DNA from: Candidatus Faecalibacterium faecipullorum
GTDB taxonomy: Bacteria; Bacillota; Clostridia; Oscillospirales; Ruminococcaceae
DNA length: 27,282 nt
Reading direction: 5' to 3'
Assembly: GCA_019118985.1 (NCBI GenBank)
Contig: DWXX01000125.1
Span: forward strand, 1-27,282
Shown: in pieces, positions 7,093-14,695 of the stretch
Position numbering within the stretch: the stretch's first letter is position 1
Layout: the number at the start of each line of letters is the position of its first letter
Translations under genes and position numbers: made by a program
Notes under the pieces: model-generated
Database searches by the model: none
What the model saw: the letters and a program-made list of their open reading frames with translations, nothing else
What the model was told of the DNA's origin: nothing

Positions 7093-9708
7093 TCAGCCCG
7101 AGATGCTGCCCTTCAGGGTCTTTTTCAGCTCGTAGAGGAAGTTGAGGGCCTCGATGGGGGTGAAGGTCTCGAGGTCGGCGGCCTCCAGCTTTTCGATCAG
7201 CTCGCTGGGCGCCGCCGGGGACCGGTAGTCCTCCAGGGCGGCAAAATCCATCTGCTGGACGTTGTTTTTCGGGGCGCTGGCCTCCAGCTTGCGCAGCACC
7301 TCGTGGGCGCGGCGGGTGACGCTGCCGGGCAGCCCGGCCAGCTTTGCCACCTCGATGCCGTAACTGTCGTCGGCCGGCCCGCGGACGATCCGCCGCAGGA
7401 AGGTGATGTCCTCCCCCCGCTTCTTGACGGCGATGTTGTAGTTTTTGACCCCTTCCACCGCGCCCTCGAGGTCGGTCAGCTCGTGGTAGTGGGTGGCGAA
7501 GAGGGTCTTGCAGCCCAGGCCGTTTTTGGGCTCGGCGATGTGCTCCACCACCGCGCGGGCGATGCTCATCCCGTCAAAGGTGGAGGTGCCCCGGCCGATC
7601 TCGTCCAGAATGACCAGGCTGCGGCGGGTGGCGGATTTGAGGATCTCGGCCACCTCGGTCATCTCGACCATGAAGGTGGACTGCCCAGCGGCCAGGTCGT
7701 CCGACGCGCCCACCCGGGTAAAGACGGCGTCCACGATCCCCACATGGCATTCCCGCGCGGGGACGAAGGAGCCGATCTGCGCCATCAGCACAATGAGGGC
7801 GTTCTGGCGCATGTAGGTGGATTTGCCCGCCATGTTGGGCCCGGTGATGATGAGGCAGCGGTTCTCCCCGCAGTCAAGCAGGGTGTCGTTGGGGACAAAG
7901 AGGCTGCCTTTCAGCACCTGCTCCACCACCGGATGGCGGCCCTCCCGGATGACCAGCTGGTCGCTGTCGTCCACCGTCGGGCGGCAGTAGTTGTTGTCTG
8001 CCGCCACCGTGGCGAGGGAGACAAAGACGTCCAGCTGCGCCACCGCCCGGGCGGTGCGCTGGATGCGGTCCAGTTCGCGGCCGATGCCGTCCAGAAGGTC
8101 GGCAAAGAGGCGGTGCTCCAGGCTGATCAGCCGCTCGTGGGCGCCGAGGATCTTGTTTTCCAGCTCCTTGAGCTCGGGGGTGATGTACCGCTCGCCGGTG
8201 GTCAGGGTCTGCTTGCGGGTGTAGTTGTCTGGCACCATGTTCTTGTAGCTGTTGCTGACCTCGATGAAGTAGCCAAAGACATGGTTGAAGCCAATCCGCA
8301 GCTTGGGGATGCCGGTCTCTTCCCGCAGGCGGGCTTCCAGCCGGGCCAGCACCCCCTTGGTATTCTCCCGGATGGAGCGCAGCTCGTCCACCTCGCTGTT
8401 GTAGCCCGGGGCGATCACCCCGCCGTCCTTGAGGGTGGCGGGGGCTTCGGGGTCGATGGCGGCGAAGATGCGGTCTTTGATGTCCCCGAGGGGGTCCATC
8501 TCGGCGGCGAGGGCGGACAGCTCCTCGCAGCCGCAGCCCTCGGCCAGCTGTTTCAGCCCGGGCAGCCGGTCAAAGGTCAGGGCCATGGTGTAGATCTCTT
8601 TGGGGGTGGCCGAGCCGTAGACGGTGCGGGTCATCAGCCGCTCGATGTCGGTGATGTAGCGCAGCGTCTCGGACAGCTCGCCCCGCGCCACCGTCTGGCC
8701 GACCAGGCACTCCACCGCGTTGAGCCGGGCGTTGATGACCGCGCTCGAGACCAGCGGCTGTTCCAGCCAGCTGCGCAGCAGCCGCTTGCCCATGGCGGTG
8801 GAGGTGCGGTCCAGCACCCAGAGCAGGGTGCCCCGCTTTTCCCGCCCGCGCATGGTCTCGGTCAGTTCGAGGTTTGCGCGGGTGACCGAAGACAGGTGCA
8901 TATACTGCGCCTCGGTGTAGCGGATGACCGTCTTGAGCCGCCCCACACCCTTGATCTGGGTGTCGTGCAGGTACTGCAGCAGCCCGCCCATCGCGTAGCG
9001 GACAAGGCCGTCGGCGCCGATCTCGGTGGTTTTGGCCCAGTCCCGCCCGAACTGCGCCGCCAGCGTCGAGTCGATGAGGCCGGGGGCGTACCGCTCGTCC
9101 TCCATCAGCTCGACGGCGCAGTTCATCTGCTTTTTGATGTAGGCCGTCACCTCCCGGCAGGAGAGGATGCCGGTGTTGATCAGCACCTCGCTGGGGCGGT
9201 AGCGGCACAGCTCCCCGATGACGGCCAGGCCGATCTTGGGGCTCTGCAGCTCGGTGACGTGGGCGGTGCCGGTGGAGACGTCGGCAAAGCAGACCCCCGC
9301 CTTCTCCCCTTTCAGGTAGAGGCTGGCGATGTAGTTGTTGCGGTCGTCCTGGAGCATGCTGCTCTCGATGACGGTGCCGGGGGTCACCACCCGGACGATC
9401 TCCCGCCGGACCAGCCCCTTGGCGGTGGCGGGGTCCTCCACCTGCTCGCAGATGGCCACCTTGTACCCTTTGGCAATCAGCTTGGCCATGTAGCTCTCAT
9501 AGCTGTGGAAGGGCACCCCGCACATGGGGGCCCGCTCTTTCTGGCCGCACTGCTTGCCGGTGAGGGTCAGGTCCAGCTCCCGCGAGACGGTGACGGCGTC
9601 GTCGTAGAACATCTCATAGAAGTCGCCGATGCGATAAAAGAGGATCTCATCCTTGTGCTGCTGCTTGATCTCGAGATATTGCTTCATCATGGGCGAAAAA
9701 TCGGCCAT
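7093..9708 (-). CDS. mutS: DNA mismatch repair protein MutS
   Basis: Binds base mismatches and small loops and signals to MutL. At 871 residues it is full length for MutS1. The mismatch-reading Phe-X-Glu motif is present as GDFYEMF (F30, E32). The connector and core follow, then the ABC-type ATPase with Walker A GPNMAGKST (about 622-630), Walker B LVILDEIGRGTSTFDG (about 695-710) and ATHYHELTDLEG. The N-terminus MADFSPMMKQYLEIK is typical, with AAGGAAGGGGAG upstream. mutS is the first gene after an intrinsic terminator that ends the miaB unit. I see no good promoter in the remaining ~38 bp, so some read-through is likely. Confidence 0.99.
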   Translation of the reverse strand: MADFSPMMKQYLEIKQQHKDEILFYRIGDFYEMFYDDAVTVSRELDLTLTGKQCGQKERAPMCGVPFHSYESYMAKLIAKGYKVAICEQVEDPATAKGLVRREIVRVVTPGTVIESSMLQDDRNNYIASLYLKGEKAGVCFADVSTGTAHVTELQSPKIGLAVIGELCRYRPSEVLINTGILSCREVTAYIKKQMNCAVELMEDERYAPGLIDSTLAAQFGRDWAKTTEIGADGLVRYAMGGLLQYLHDTQIKGVGRLKTVIRYTEAQYMHLSSVTRANLELTETMRGREKRGTLLWVLDRTSTAMGKRLLRSWLEQPLVSSAVINARLNAVECLVGQTVARGELSETLRYITDIERLMTRTVYGSATPKEIYTMALTFDRLPGLKQLAEGCGCEELSALAAEMDPLGDIKDRIFAAIDPEAPATLKDGGVIAPGYNSEVDELRSIRENTKGVLARLEARLREETGIPKLRIGFNHVFGYFIEVSNSYKNMVPDNYTRKQTLTTGERYITPELKELENKILGAHERLISLEHRLFADLLDGIGRELDRIQRTARAVAQLDVFVSLATVAADNNYCRPTVDDSDQLVIREGRHPVVEQVLKGSLFVPNDTLLDCGENRCLIITGPNMAGKSTYMRQNALIVLMAQIGSFVPARECHVGIVDAVFTRVGASDDLAAGQSTFMVEMTEVAEILKSATRRSLVILDEIGRGTSTFDGMSIARAVVEHIAEPKNGLGCKTLFATHYHELTDLEGAVEGVKNYNIAVKKRGEDITFLRRIVRGPADDSYGIEVAKLAGLPGSVTRRAHEVLRKLEASAPKNNVQQMDFAALEDYRSPAAPSELIEKLEAADLETFTPIEALNFLYELKKTLKGSISG

Positions 9709-9746
9709 GGCTCTCCCCTTCCTTTACCATCCTGTACCATACTGCG

Positions 9747-9783
9747 AAAAAACGCGGCCTTGGCGCTCCGCACAAGCCGCGTT
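9747..9783 (-). terminator. Intrinsic terminator between the YlbF-family gene and mutS
   Basis: On the minus strand, AACGCGGC (9783-9776) pairs with GCCGCGTT (9758-9751) around a 17-nt loop, followed directly by TTTT. It closes the miaB unit only about 38 bp before the mutS start. Confidence 0.8.
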
Positions 9784-9796
9784 GGATGGACTGTCC

Positions 9797-10204
9797 TCAG
9801 CCGCAGCCGCCGCAGGTCGAGCAGCTGCCGGTGCAGGAGGCAGACGGCTCCTGCACTGCCATCGGGTCGCCGCCGTTCATGGCGGCGTTGATGATGGCGT
9901 CGATATAGCTGACCAGGGCCTCGCACTCGCGCTTGGCCTCGTTGTAGGCGATCATCCCCTCGTCGTTCATGATCTGGCTGTAGAGGGTGTTCACCTTCTC
10001 GTTCAGTTCGGCCACCCGGGCGTCGTTGCGGTCGGTCTTGCTGATCTCATTGTTCAGGTCCATCCGCGCGAGGTTGAACGCCCCGATCATGTCCTGCAGC
10101 TCCTCGTCGCTGTCGTTCATCTTGCGCGCCTGGTCGAGGGCCAGGTAGCGGCTGTCGGTCTGCAGCGCCATGGCGGCGCGCTTGAAAAGGTCGATGCAAT
10201 CCAT
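9797..10204 (-). CDS. YlbF/YmcA-family (Ric-type) protein with a cysteine-rich tail
   Basis: A 135-residue mostly helical protein of the Com_YlbF family. In B. subtilis, RicA (YmcA), RicF (YlbF) and RicT (YaaT) form a complex carrying [4Fe-4S] clusters that affects RNase Y mRNA processing, competence and biofilm formation. Seen here: a helical body (about 1-115, e.g. ALDQARKMNDSDEELQDMIG) and a C-terminus CTGSCSTCGGCG with four cysteines in a C-X3-C-X2-C-X2-C pattern, a plausible cluster ligand set. The position directly after miaB matches ymcA (ricA) in B. subtilis, while the Cys-rich tail recalls YlbF. The start ATG has AAAGGAG. The Fe-S ligand role and RNase link are inference from the family. 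Confidence 0.82.
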   Translation of the reverse strand: MDCIDLFKRAAMALQTDSRYLALDQARKMNDSDEELQDMIGAFNLARMDLNNEISKTDRNDARVAELNEKVNTLYSQIMNDEGMIAYNEAKRECEALVSYIDAIINAAMNGGDPMAVQEPSASCTGSCSTCGGCG

Positions 10205-10255
10205 GGGTATTCTCCTTTGTTGTTGGACTTGTTTTGTTTTTCAGTATGTCCGGTT

Positions 10256-11644
10256 TCAGTCTGCCGATTCGCCCAGCAGGACGGTGGCCCGCGCGCCGGT
10301 CAGCCGCACCATGGCGTAGCTGCCCAGCAGCGCGGGGTCCCCGGCAAACTCGACGGTCAGGTTGTTGTCCAGCCGGCCCGAGAGGGCGCCCTCGGCGCGG
10401 CCGTACCCTTCCACCAGCACCCGGACGGTCTGCCCCACCTGGGCTTTGACCAGGGCCATGGCGATCTCGTCCTGGGTCTTGAGCAGCCGGGCCATCCGGG
10501 CGGTCTTTTCGCTGCGGGGGGTGGGGTCGGGGTAGGAAGCCGCCGGTGTCCCCTCCCGCCTGGAGTAGATGAAGGTGAACAGCTGCATATACCCCACCTT
10601 CCGCACCAGGTCGAGGGTGCCCTCGAAGTCCTCCTCGGTCTCGCCGGGGAAGCCGACGATGATGTCGCTCGAGAAGGTGATGCCCGGCACTTTGGCCCGG
10701 GCGTATTCGATCAGGTCGAGGTAGCGCTCCACCGTATAGTGGCGGTTCATCTGTTCCAGCAGCCGGTCCGACCCGCACTGCACCGGCAGGTGCAGGTGTT
10801 TGCACAGGTGGGGCTGGGCGGCGATGGTGTCGATCAGCTTGCGGCTGGCGTCCTTGGGGTGGCTGGTCATGAAGCGGATGTGGTAGTCCCCCGGCACGAC
10901 GCACAGCAGGTTCAGAAGGTCGGCAAAGTCCATCCTGTCCGCCCCGTCCAGGCCTTTGCCGTAGCTGTTGACATTCTGGCCCAACAGGGTGATTTCCTTG
11001 TAGCCGGCGGCTACAAGGCCGCGGAACTCTTCCAGGATGTCGGCGGGGCGGCGGCTTTTCTCCCGCCCGCGGACATAGGGGACGATGCAGTAGGTGCAGA
11101 AGTTGTCGCAGCCGTACATGATGGGCAGCCAGGCGCGGAACTCGCTCTCCCGCCGGATGGGCAGCCCCTCGACGATGACGGGGCGCTGCGCCGGCTCCAT
11201 CAGGATGCGGCCCTTTTTCTGCAGGCGGCGGGCCAGCAGGTCGGGCAGGGTGTCGATGCCGTCCACCCCAAAGACGAAGTCGACGTAGGGGTAGCTCTTG
11301 CGCACCTTTTCCACGATCTGCTTCTGGTTGGCCATGCAGCCGCACAGCCCGATCAAAAGGCCCGGCTTTTTCTCCTTGAGGCCCTTGAGGGCCCCGACGT
11401 TGCCGAAGACCCGCTGCTCGGCGTGCTCCCGCACGGCGCAGGTGTTGAAGAGGATCAGGTCGGCCTGTTCGGGGGCGTCGCACAGGCCGTAGCCGATGTC
11501 AGCCAGGACGCCTTTCAGCCGTTCGCCGTCGTTGACGTTCTGCTGGCAGCCGTAGCTGTGGACATAGGCCAGGGGCGGGGTGTCGTAGCAGCGGCTGACC
11601 GCCTGTGCGGCGGCCGCGCTGCGTTCGTATCTTTGATATTCCAA
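10256..11644 (-). CDS. miaB: tRNA-2-methylthio-N6-dimethylallyladenosine synthase MiaB
   Basis: Radical-SAM methylthiotransferase converting i6A37 to ms2i6A37 in tRNA, the step after MiaA. The 462-residue protein has the N-terminal MTTase domain with cluster cysteines C33 (YGCQQNVND), C69 (FNTCAVRE) and C103 (CGCMA). The radical-SAM motif is C179-X3-C183-X2-C186 (YGCDNFCTYCIVPYVRGRE), followed by LGQNVNSYG and FSSDIIVGFPGETEEDF, and a C-terminal TRAM domain (about 390-460). The GREKSR element is typical of MiaB rather than MtaB or RimO. A promoter lies about 70 bp upstream, and the YlbF-family gene follows 51 bp downstream. Confidence 0.98.
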   Translation of the reverse strand: MEYQRYERSAAAAQAVSRCYDTPPLAYVHSYGCQQNVNDGERLKGVLADIGYGLCDAPEQADLILFNTCAVREHAEQRVFGNVGALKGLKEKKPGLLIGLCGCMANQKQIVEKVRKSYPYVDFVFGVDGIDTLPDLLARRLQKKGRILMEPAQRPVIVEGLPIRRESEFRAWLPIMYGCDNFCTYCIVPYVRGREKSRRPADILEEFRGLVAAGYKEITLLGQNVNSYGKGLDGADRMDFADLLNLLCVVPGDYHIRFMTSHPKDASRKLIDTIAAQPHLCKHLHLPVQCGSDRLLEQMNRHYTVERYLDLIEYARAKVPGITFSSDIIVGFPGETEEDFEGTLDLVRKVGYMQLFTFIYSRREGTPAASYPDPTPRSEKTARMARLLKTQDEIAMALVKAQVGQTVRVLVEGYGRAEGALSGRLDNNLTVEFAGDPALLGSYAMVRLTGARATVLLGESAD

Positions 11645-11713
11645 CGATCTACCTTCCTTGTTGTTTTTGGTCGTTTTGGGTCATGCCCGGTTTGCCGCGG
11701 GCGGGCACCGTCT

Positions 11714-11742
11714 ATTATACAGGTTCAGCCCGCGCGAAACAA
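11714..11742 (-). promoter_or_regulatory. Promoter for miaB
   Basis: The minus strand reads TTGTTT (11742-11737), 17 bp, then a perfect TATAAT (11719-11714). It lies just past the end of the PerR-like gene and gives a leader of about 60 nt before miaB. Confidence 0.75.
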
Positions 11743-11750
11743 GGGAAAAT

Positions 11751-12149
11751 TCACACCGTGGCGGCCGCAGCGGCAGCCGTCTCGGCGGCGCAGCCCTCGC
11801 ACAGGCCGATCAGGGTCAGGGCGCAGTCGGTGACCTGCACCCGGCGGCCGGCCAGCAGGCGGCGGATGGCGTCGCTGTCCATCGCAAGGTCGGTGACGCT
11901 GCCGCAGCGTGTGCAGTACAGGTGCCCGTGCCAGGGCAGGGTGTGGTCAAAGCGGTCGGGCTGCCCGGGGATGGACACCCGCCGCACCCGCCCGGCTTCC
12001 ACCAGGCTGTTCAGGTTGCGGTAGACGGTGCCCAGGCTCAGGCCGGGGCACTCCCGGAGGGCGGTGCGGTAGATCTCCTCGGCGGTGGGGTGGTCGCACA
12101 GGGCCCTGACCTTCTGCAGCACCAGCTCCCGCTGTTTTGAATAGCGCAT
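11751..12149 (-). CDS. Fur-family regulator, PerR-like
   Basis: A 132-residue metal-dependent repressor of the Fur superfamily. The N-terminal winged helix includes HPTAEEIYRTALRE and LSLGTVYRNLNSLVEAG (recognition helix). The structural zinc site is intact as two CXXC pairs, YCTRCG and GLCEGC. The sensing-site residues of B. subtilis PerR (H37, D85, H91, H93, D104) all have counterparts: HPTA, DRFD, the HGH of PWHGHLYC, and D in GSVTDL. This supports a peroxide sensor over Fur or Zur, but the exact metal is not provable from sequence. It lies 37 bp after rarA, with AAAGGAG before its ATG, so it is probably co-transcribed with rarA. No PerR box was identified in this window. Confidence 0.85.
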   Translation of the reverse strand: MRYSKQRELVLQKVRALCDHPTAEEIYRTALRECPGLSLGTVYRNLNSLVEAGRVRRVSIPGQPDRFDHTLPWHGHLYCTRCGSVTDLAMDSDAIRRLLAGRRVQVTDCALTLIGLCEGCAAETAAAAAATV

Positions 12150-12186
12150 TCCTGCGGCTCCTTTCCGTCGTATGGTGCGCGGGGCC

Positions 12187-13455
12187 TCAGCCCCCGCCCT
12201 TGATCTTGTCCCAATAGGCTTTGGCGGCCTGTTCGGTCCTGTTGTCCCCGTAGGTGTAGTATTTGGCGTCCTTGATGGCGTCGGGCAGGTACTGCTGCGC
12301 CACCCAGTGGTTTTTGTACTCCTGGGCGTACTTGTAGTTCTGCCCCTTGACCAGGGCGTCGGCGCCGTCGTAGTGCTTATTCTGCAGCTGGCGTGGCACC
12401 GGCCCGGTCCGCCCCGCCCGCACGTCGGCCAAAGCGGCGTCGATGGCCGCCTCCCCGCTGTTGGACTTGGGGCTGGTGGATACCAGGATCACCGCGTCGG
12501 CCAGGGGAATGCGGGCTTCGGGCAGGCCCACCATGTTGGCCGCGTCCACCGCCGCCTTGACGATGGGGATGATCTGCGGGTAGGCCAGGCCCACGTCCTC
12601 GCAGGCGCAGACCATCAGTCGCCGGCAGGCTGAGGGCAGGTCCCCCGCCTCCAGCAGGCGGGCCAGATAGTGGAGGGCGGCGTCCGGGTCGGAGCCGCGC
12701 ATCGACTTCTGGTAGGCCGAGACGATGTCGTAGTGCTCGTCGCCGTCCTTGTCGTACCGCATGGCGGTGCGGCGGGTCACCTGCTCGATCATCTCGAGGG
12801 TGACCACCCGCCCGCCCGGCCCCGGCTCGGCGGCCGCCACCGCGAACTCCAGGCTGCCGAGGGCCTTGCGCATATCGCCGCCGGCGCTCTCGGCGAGGTA
12901 CGCCGCCGCCTCGTCGGTGAGGGTGACGGGGCCCTCCTCTTCGGCCGAGAGGCGGGCCACCGCATGGCGGACGCCCTGCTCGACGTCCTGAGCGGTCAGG
13001 CTCTTGAACTCAAAGACGGTACAGCGGGACAGCAGCGCATTATAGATGTAGAAATACGGGTTCTCGGTGGTGGAGGCGATGAGGGTGACCGTCCCCTCTT
13101 CGAGGCATTCCAGCAGGCTCTGCTGCTGTTTTTTGTTCAGGTACTGGATCTCGTCCAGGTACAGCAGGATGCCCCCCGCCCCGGCCAGCGTGCCGATGTC
13201 CTTGAACACCGCCTTGATGTCCCCCGTCCCGCAGGAGGTGCCGTTGAGCTTGTGCAGCGTCATGCCGCTGTTCTCGGCGATGATGCGGGCGACGGTGGTC
13301 TTGCCGGTGCCGGAGGGGCCGTAAAAGATCATATTGGGGATGCGCCCGCTCTCGATGGTGCGGCGGAACACCCGCCCCGGGGCCAGCAGATGCTGCTGGC
13401 CGCACACCTCGCCCAATGTTTTGGGCCGCAGCCGCTGTGCAAGCGGTTCCCGCAT
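12187..13455 (-). CDS. rarA: Replication-associated recombination protein A (RarA/MgsA AAA+ ATPase)
   Basis: RarA (MgsA; eukaryotic homologue WRNIP1) is a clamp-loader-like AAA+ ATPase acting at stalled replication forks. The start at 13455 (MREPLAQRLRPKTLGEVCGQ) matches the usual N-terminus and has AAAGGAGGGG upstream; a reading 13 codons longer has none. The result is 422 residues. Walker A GPSGTGKT lies at 46-53, Walker B LLYLDEIQYLNKKQQ near 97-111, sensor 1 IASTTENP, and the C-terminal tetramerisation region includes KSMRGSDPDAALHYLARLLE and ACEDVGLA. A promoter sits about 45 bp upstream, divergent to nth. Confidence 0.97.
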   Translation of the reverse strand: MREPLAQRLRPKTLGEVCGQQHLLAPGRVFRRTIESGRIPNMIFYGPSGTGKTTVARIIAENSGMTLHKLNGTSCGTGDIKAVFKDIGTLAGAGGILLYLDEIQYLNKKQQQSLLECLEEGTVTLIASTTENPYFYIYNALLSRCTVFEFKSLTAQDVEQGVRHAVARLSAEEEGPVTLTDEAAAYLAESAGGDMRKALGSLEFAVAAAEPGPGGRVVTLEMIEQVTRRTAMRYDKDGDEHYDIVSAYQKSMRGSDPDAALHYLARLLEAGDLPSACRRLMVCACEDVGLAYPQIIPIVKAAVDAANMVGLPEARIPLADAVILVSTSPKSNSGEAAIDAALADVRAGRTGPVPRQLQNKHYDGADALVKGQNYKYAQEYKNHWVAQQYLPDAIKDAKYYTYGDNRTEQAAKAYWDKIKGGG

Positions 13456-13499
13456 GGCAAAGCCCCTCCTTTCCGCAGACTTGATGGGATACACAGGCT

Positions 13500-13528
13500 A
13501 TTATACAGCATTTTGCGCCAAAGGACAA
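13500..13528 (-). promoter_or_regulatory. Promoter for rarA and the PerR-like gene
   Basis: The minus strand reads TTGTCC (13528-13523), 17 bp, then TATAAT (13505-13500). It is divergent to the nth promoter 50 bp away. Confidence 0.75.
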
Positions 13529-13554
13529 GGGCGGCGGGTTTGCGGGGGCAAATA

Positions 13555-13583
13555 TTTACAAAACCCGCAAAACGTGGTATCAT
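13555..13583 (+). promoter_or_regulatory. Promoter for nth
   Basis: The plus strand reads TTTACA (13555-13560), 17 bp, then TATCAT (13578-13583), placing the start about 30 nt before the nth ATG. It is back to back with the rarA promoter. Confidence 0.7.
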
Positions 13584-13618
13584 CACAGCAAGCATTTTTC
13601 AAAAAGGAGACGAGCCCT

Positions 13619-14317
13619 ATGCCCCGCAAGCAGATGCCCGCCGCCGAACTGGCGGCCAAAAAGGAACTGGCCCTCGAGGTGATCCGCCTTTTGAAGGCCG
13701 AATACCCCGACGCCGCCTGCACCCTGGACTACGCCGACGCCTGGCAGCTGCTGGTCAGCGTGCGGCTGGCGGCCCAGTGCACCGACGCCCGGGTCAACGT
13801 GGTGGTGGAGGAACTGTTCGCCAAATACCCCGGCGTCGCCGCCCTGGCCGCCGCCGAGCCGGAGGAGATCGAAGCCATCGTCAAGCCCTGCGGGCTGGGC
13901 CGCTCCAAGGCGCGGGACATCTCGGCCTGCATGCGCATTCTGCGGGACAGGTACGACTGCCAGGTGCCCACCACCTTTGAGGAGCTGCTGGCCCTGCCGG
14001 GGGTGGGCCGCAAGAGCGCCAACCTCATCATGGGGGACGTCTTCGGCAAGCCGGCCATCGTCACCGACACCCACTGCATCCGGCTTTGCAACCGGATCGG
14101 GCTGGTGGACGGCGTCAAGGAGCCGCAGAAGGTGGAGATGCTGCTGTGGCAGATCATCCCCCCCGAGGAAGGCAGCGACCTGTGCCACCGCTTTGTGCTG
14201 CACGGGCGTGCGGTCTGCGACGCCCGCAGACCGGCCTGTGAAAGATGCTGCCTTGCCGGCGTCTGTCGCACCGCCCGTGAACAGGCCGCAGACAAGCCGG
14301 GCGCCGCGGCAGAGTGA
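13619..14317 (+). CDS. nth: Endonuclease III (DNA glycosylase/AP lyase)
   Basis: Removes oxidised pyrimidines and cleaves abasic sites in base excision repair. The start ATG at 13619 with AAAAAGGAGA upstream gives 232 residues, normal for Nth. The helix-hairpin-helix LPGVGRKSANLIMG carries the catalytic Lys132. Asp150 lies in VTDTHCIRLCNRIG. The [4Fe-4S] loop is complete: C200-X6-C207-X2-C210-X5-C216. The tail after the cluster is short and Ala-rich. An open frame continues upstream, but it crosses the promoter and lacks a ribosome site. A small membrane protein gene follows 29 bp downstream, so the two are probably co-transcribed. Confidence 0.97.
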   Translation: MPRKQMPAAELAAKKELALEVIRLLKAEYPDAACTLDYADAWQLLVSVRLAAQCTDARVNVVVEELFAKYPGVAALAAAEPEEIEAIVKPCGLGRSKARDISACMRILRDRYDCQVPTTFEELLALPGVGRKSANLIMGDVFGKPAIVTDTHCIRLCNRIGLVDGVKEPQKVEMLLWQIIPPEEGSDLCHRFVLHGRAVCDARRPACERCCLAGVCRTAREQAADKPGAAAE

Positions 14318-14346
14318 TCCAACTGCATAGAGGAGGTTTACAGACC

Positions 14347-14601
14347 ATGTTCTTTTCGATCGTCAACGTTGTTTTCAGCCTGTTGGTGGGCGCATTGGCC
14401 GGCTATGTGGCCGGGCGGGTGATGGGCAGCTACCCTGCCTCCACGTTGCACAACATCGTGCTGGGCATGCTGGGCGGCATCGTCGGCAGCTTCCTGCTGG
14501 GGCTGATCGGCCTGCGCGCCACCGGCTTTGTGGGCGACTTCGTCGTCTCGGTGCTGGGCGCCTGCGTCTGCATCTGGGTCGCCCGCAAACTGGCGCGGTG
14601 A
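14347..14601 (+). CDS. GlsB/YeaQ/YmgE-family small membrane protein
   Basis: An 84-residue hydrophobic protein with three predicted membrane segments and glycine-rich turns: VVFSLLVGALAGYVAGRVMG, HNIVLGMLGGIVGSFLLGLIG, and VGDFVVSVLGACVCIWVARK. This pattern is typical of the GlsB/YeaQ/YmgE family (transglycosylase-associated protein), named from stress-response contexts; its biochemical role is unknown. The start ATG at 14347 has GAGGAGG at 8-9 nt; a start 11 codons earlier would include the ribosome site. It ends just before a strong terminator. Confidence 0.85.
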   Translation: MFFSIVNVVFSLLVGALAGYVAGRVMGSYPASTLHNIVLGMLGGIVGSFLLGLIGLRATGFVGDFVVSVLGACVCIWVARKLAR

Positions 14602-14627
14602 CCACCCGGCCCGGTGAAAACGCGCGA

Positions 14628-14664
14628 AAACGCCCGGCGCTCTGTGAAAGAGCGCCGGGCGTTT
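14628..14664. terminator. Bidirectional intrinsic terminator
   Basis: A 16-bp perfect stem, from AAACGCCCGGCGCTCT to its complement at 14649-14664, with a 5-nt loop. T-rich flanks occur on the plus side (GTTTCCTGTTGTGTT), with a shorter T run on the minus side. It separates the convergent nth-glsB and ABC importer units. Confidence 0.88.
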
Positions 14665-14695
14665 CCTGTTGTGTTATGACAGTCGCTGCAGGACT

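Noticed and set aside
6868..9891. A 1007-codon open frame on the plus strand, opposite mutS
   Set aside because: It is antisense to the clearly real mutS, low in complexity (Gly/Ala/Val/Leu/His/Asp-rich), matches no family and lacks a sensible ribosome site. Long antisense frames are expected in GC-rich genes with strong third-position bias.
9653..11833. A 726-codon plus-strand frame across the YlbF-family gene, miaB and the PerR-like gene
   Set aside because: It spans three real genes and an intergenic promoter on the opposite strand and has no recognisable domain.
13334..13618. N-terminal extension of endonuclease III
   Set aside because: The open frame continues upstream, but it passes through both divergent promoters; the ATG at 13619 has AAAAAGGAGA and gives the normal length.
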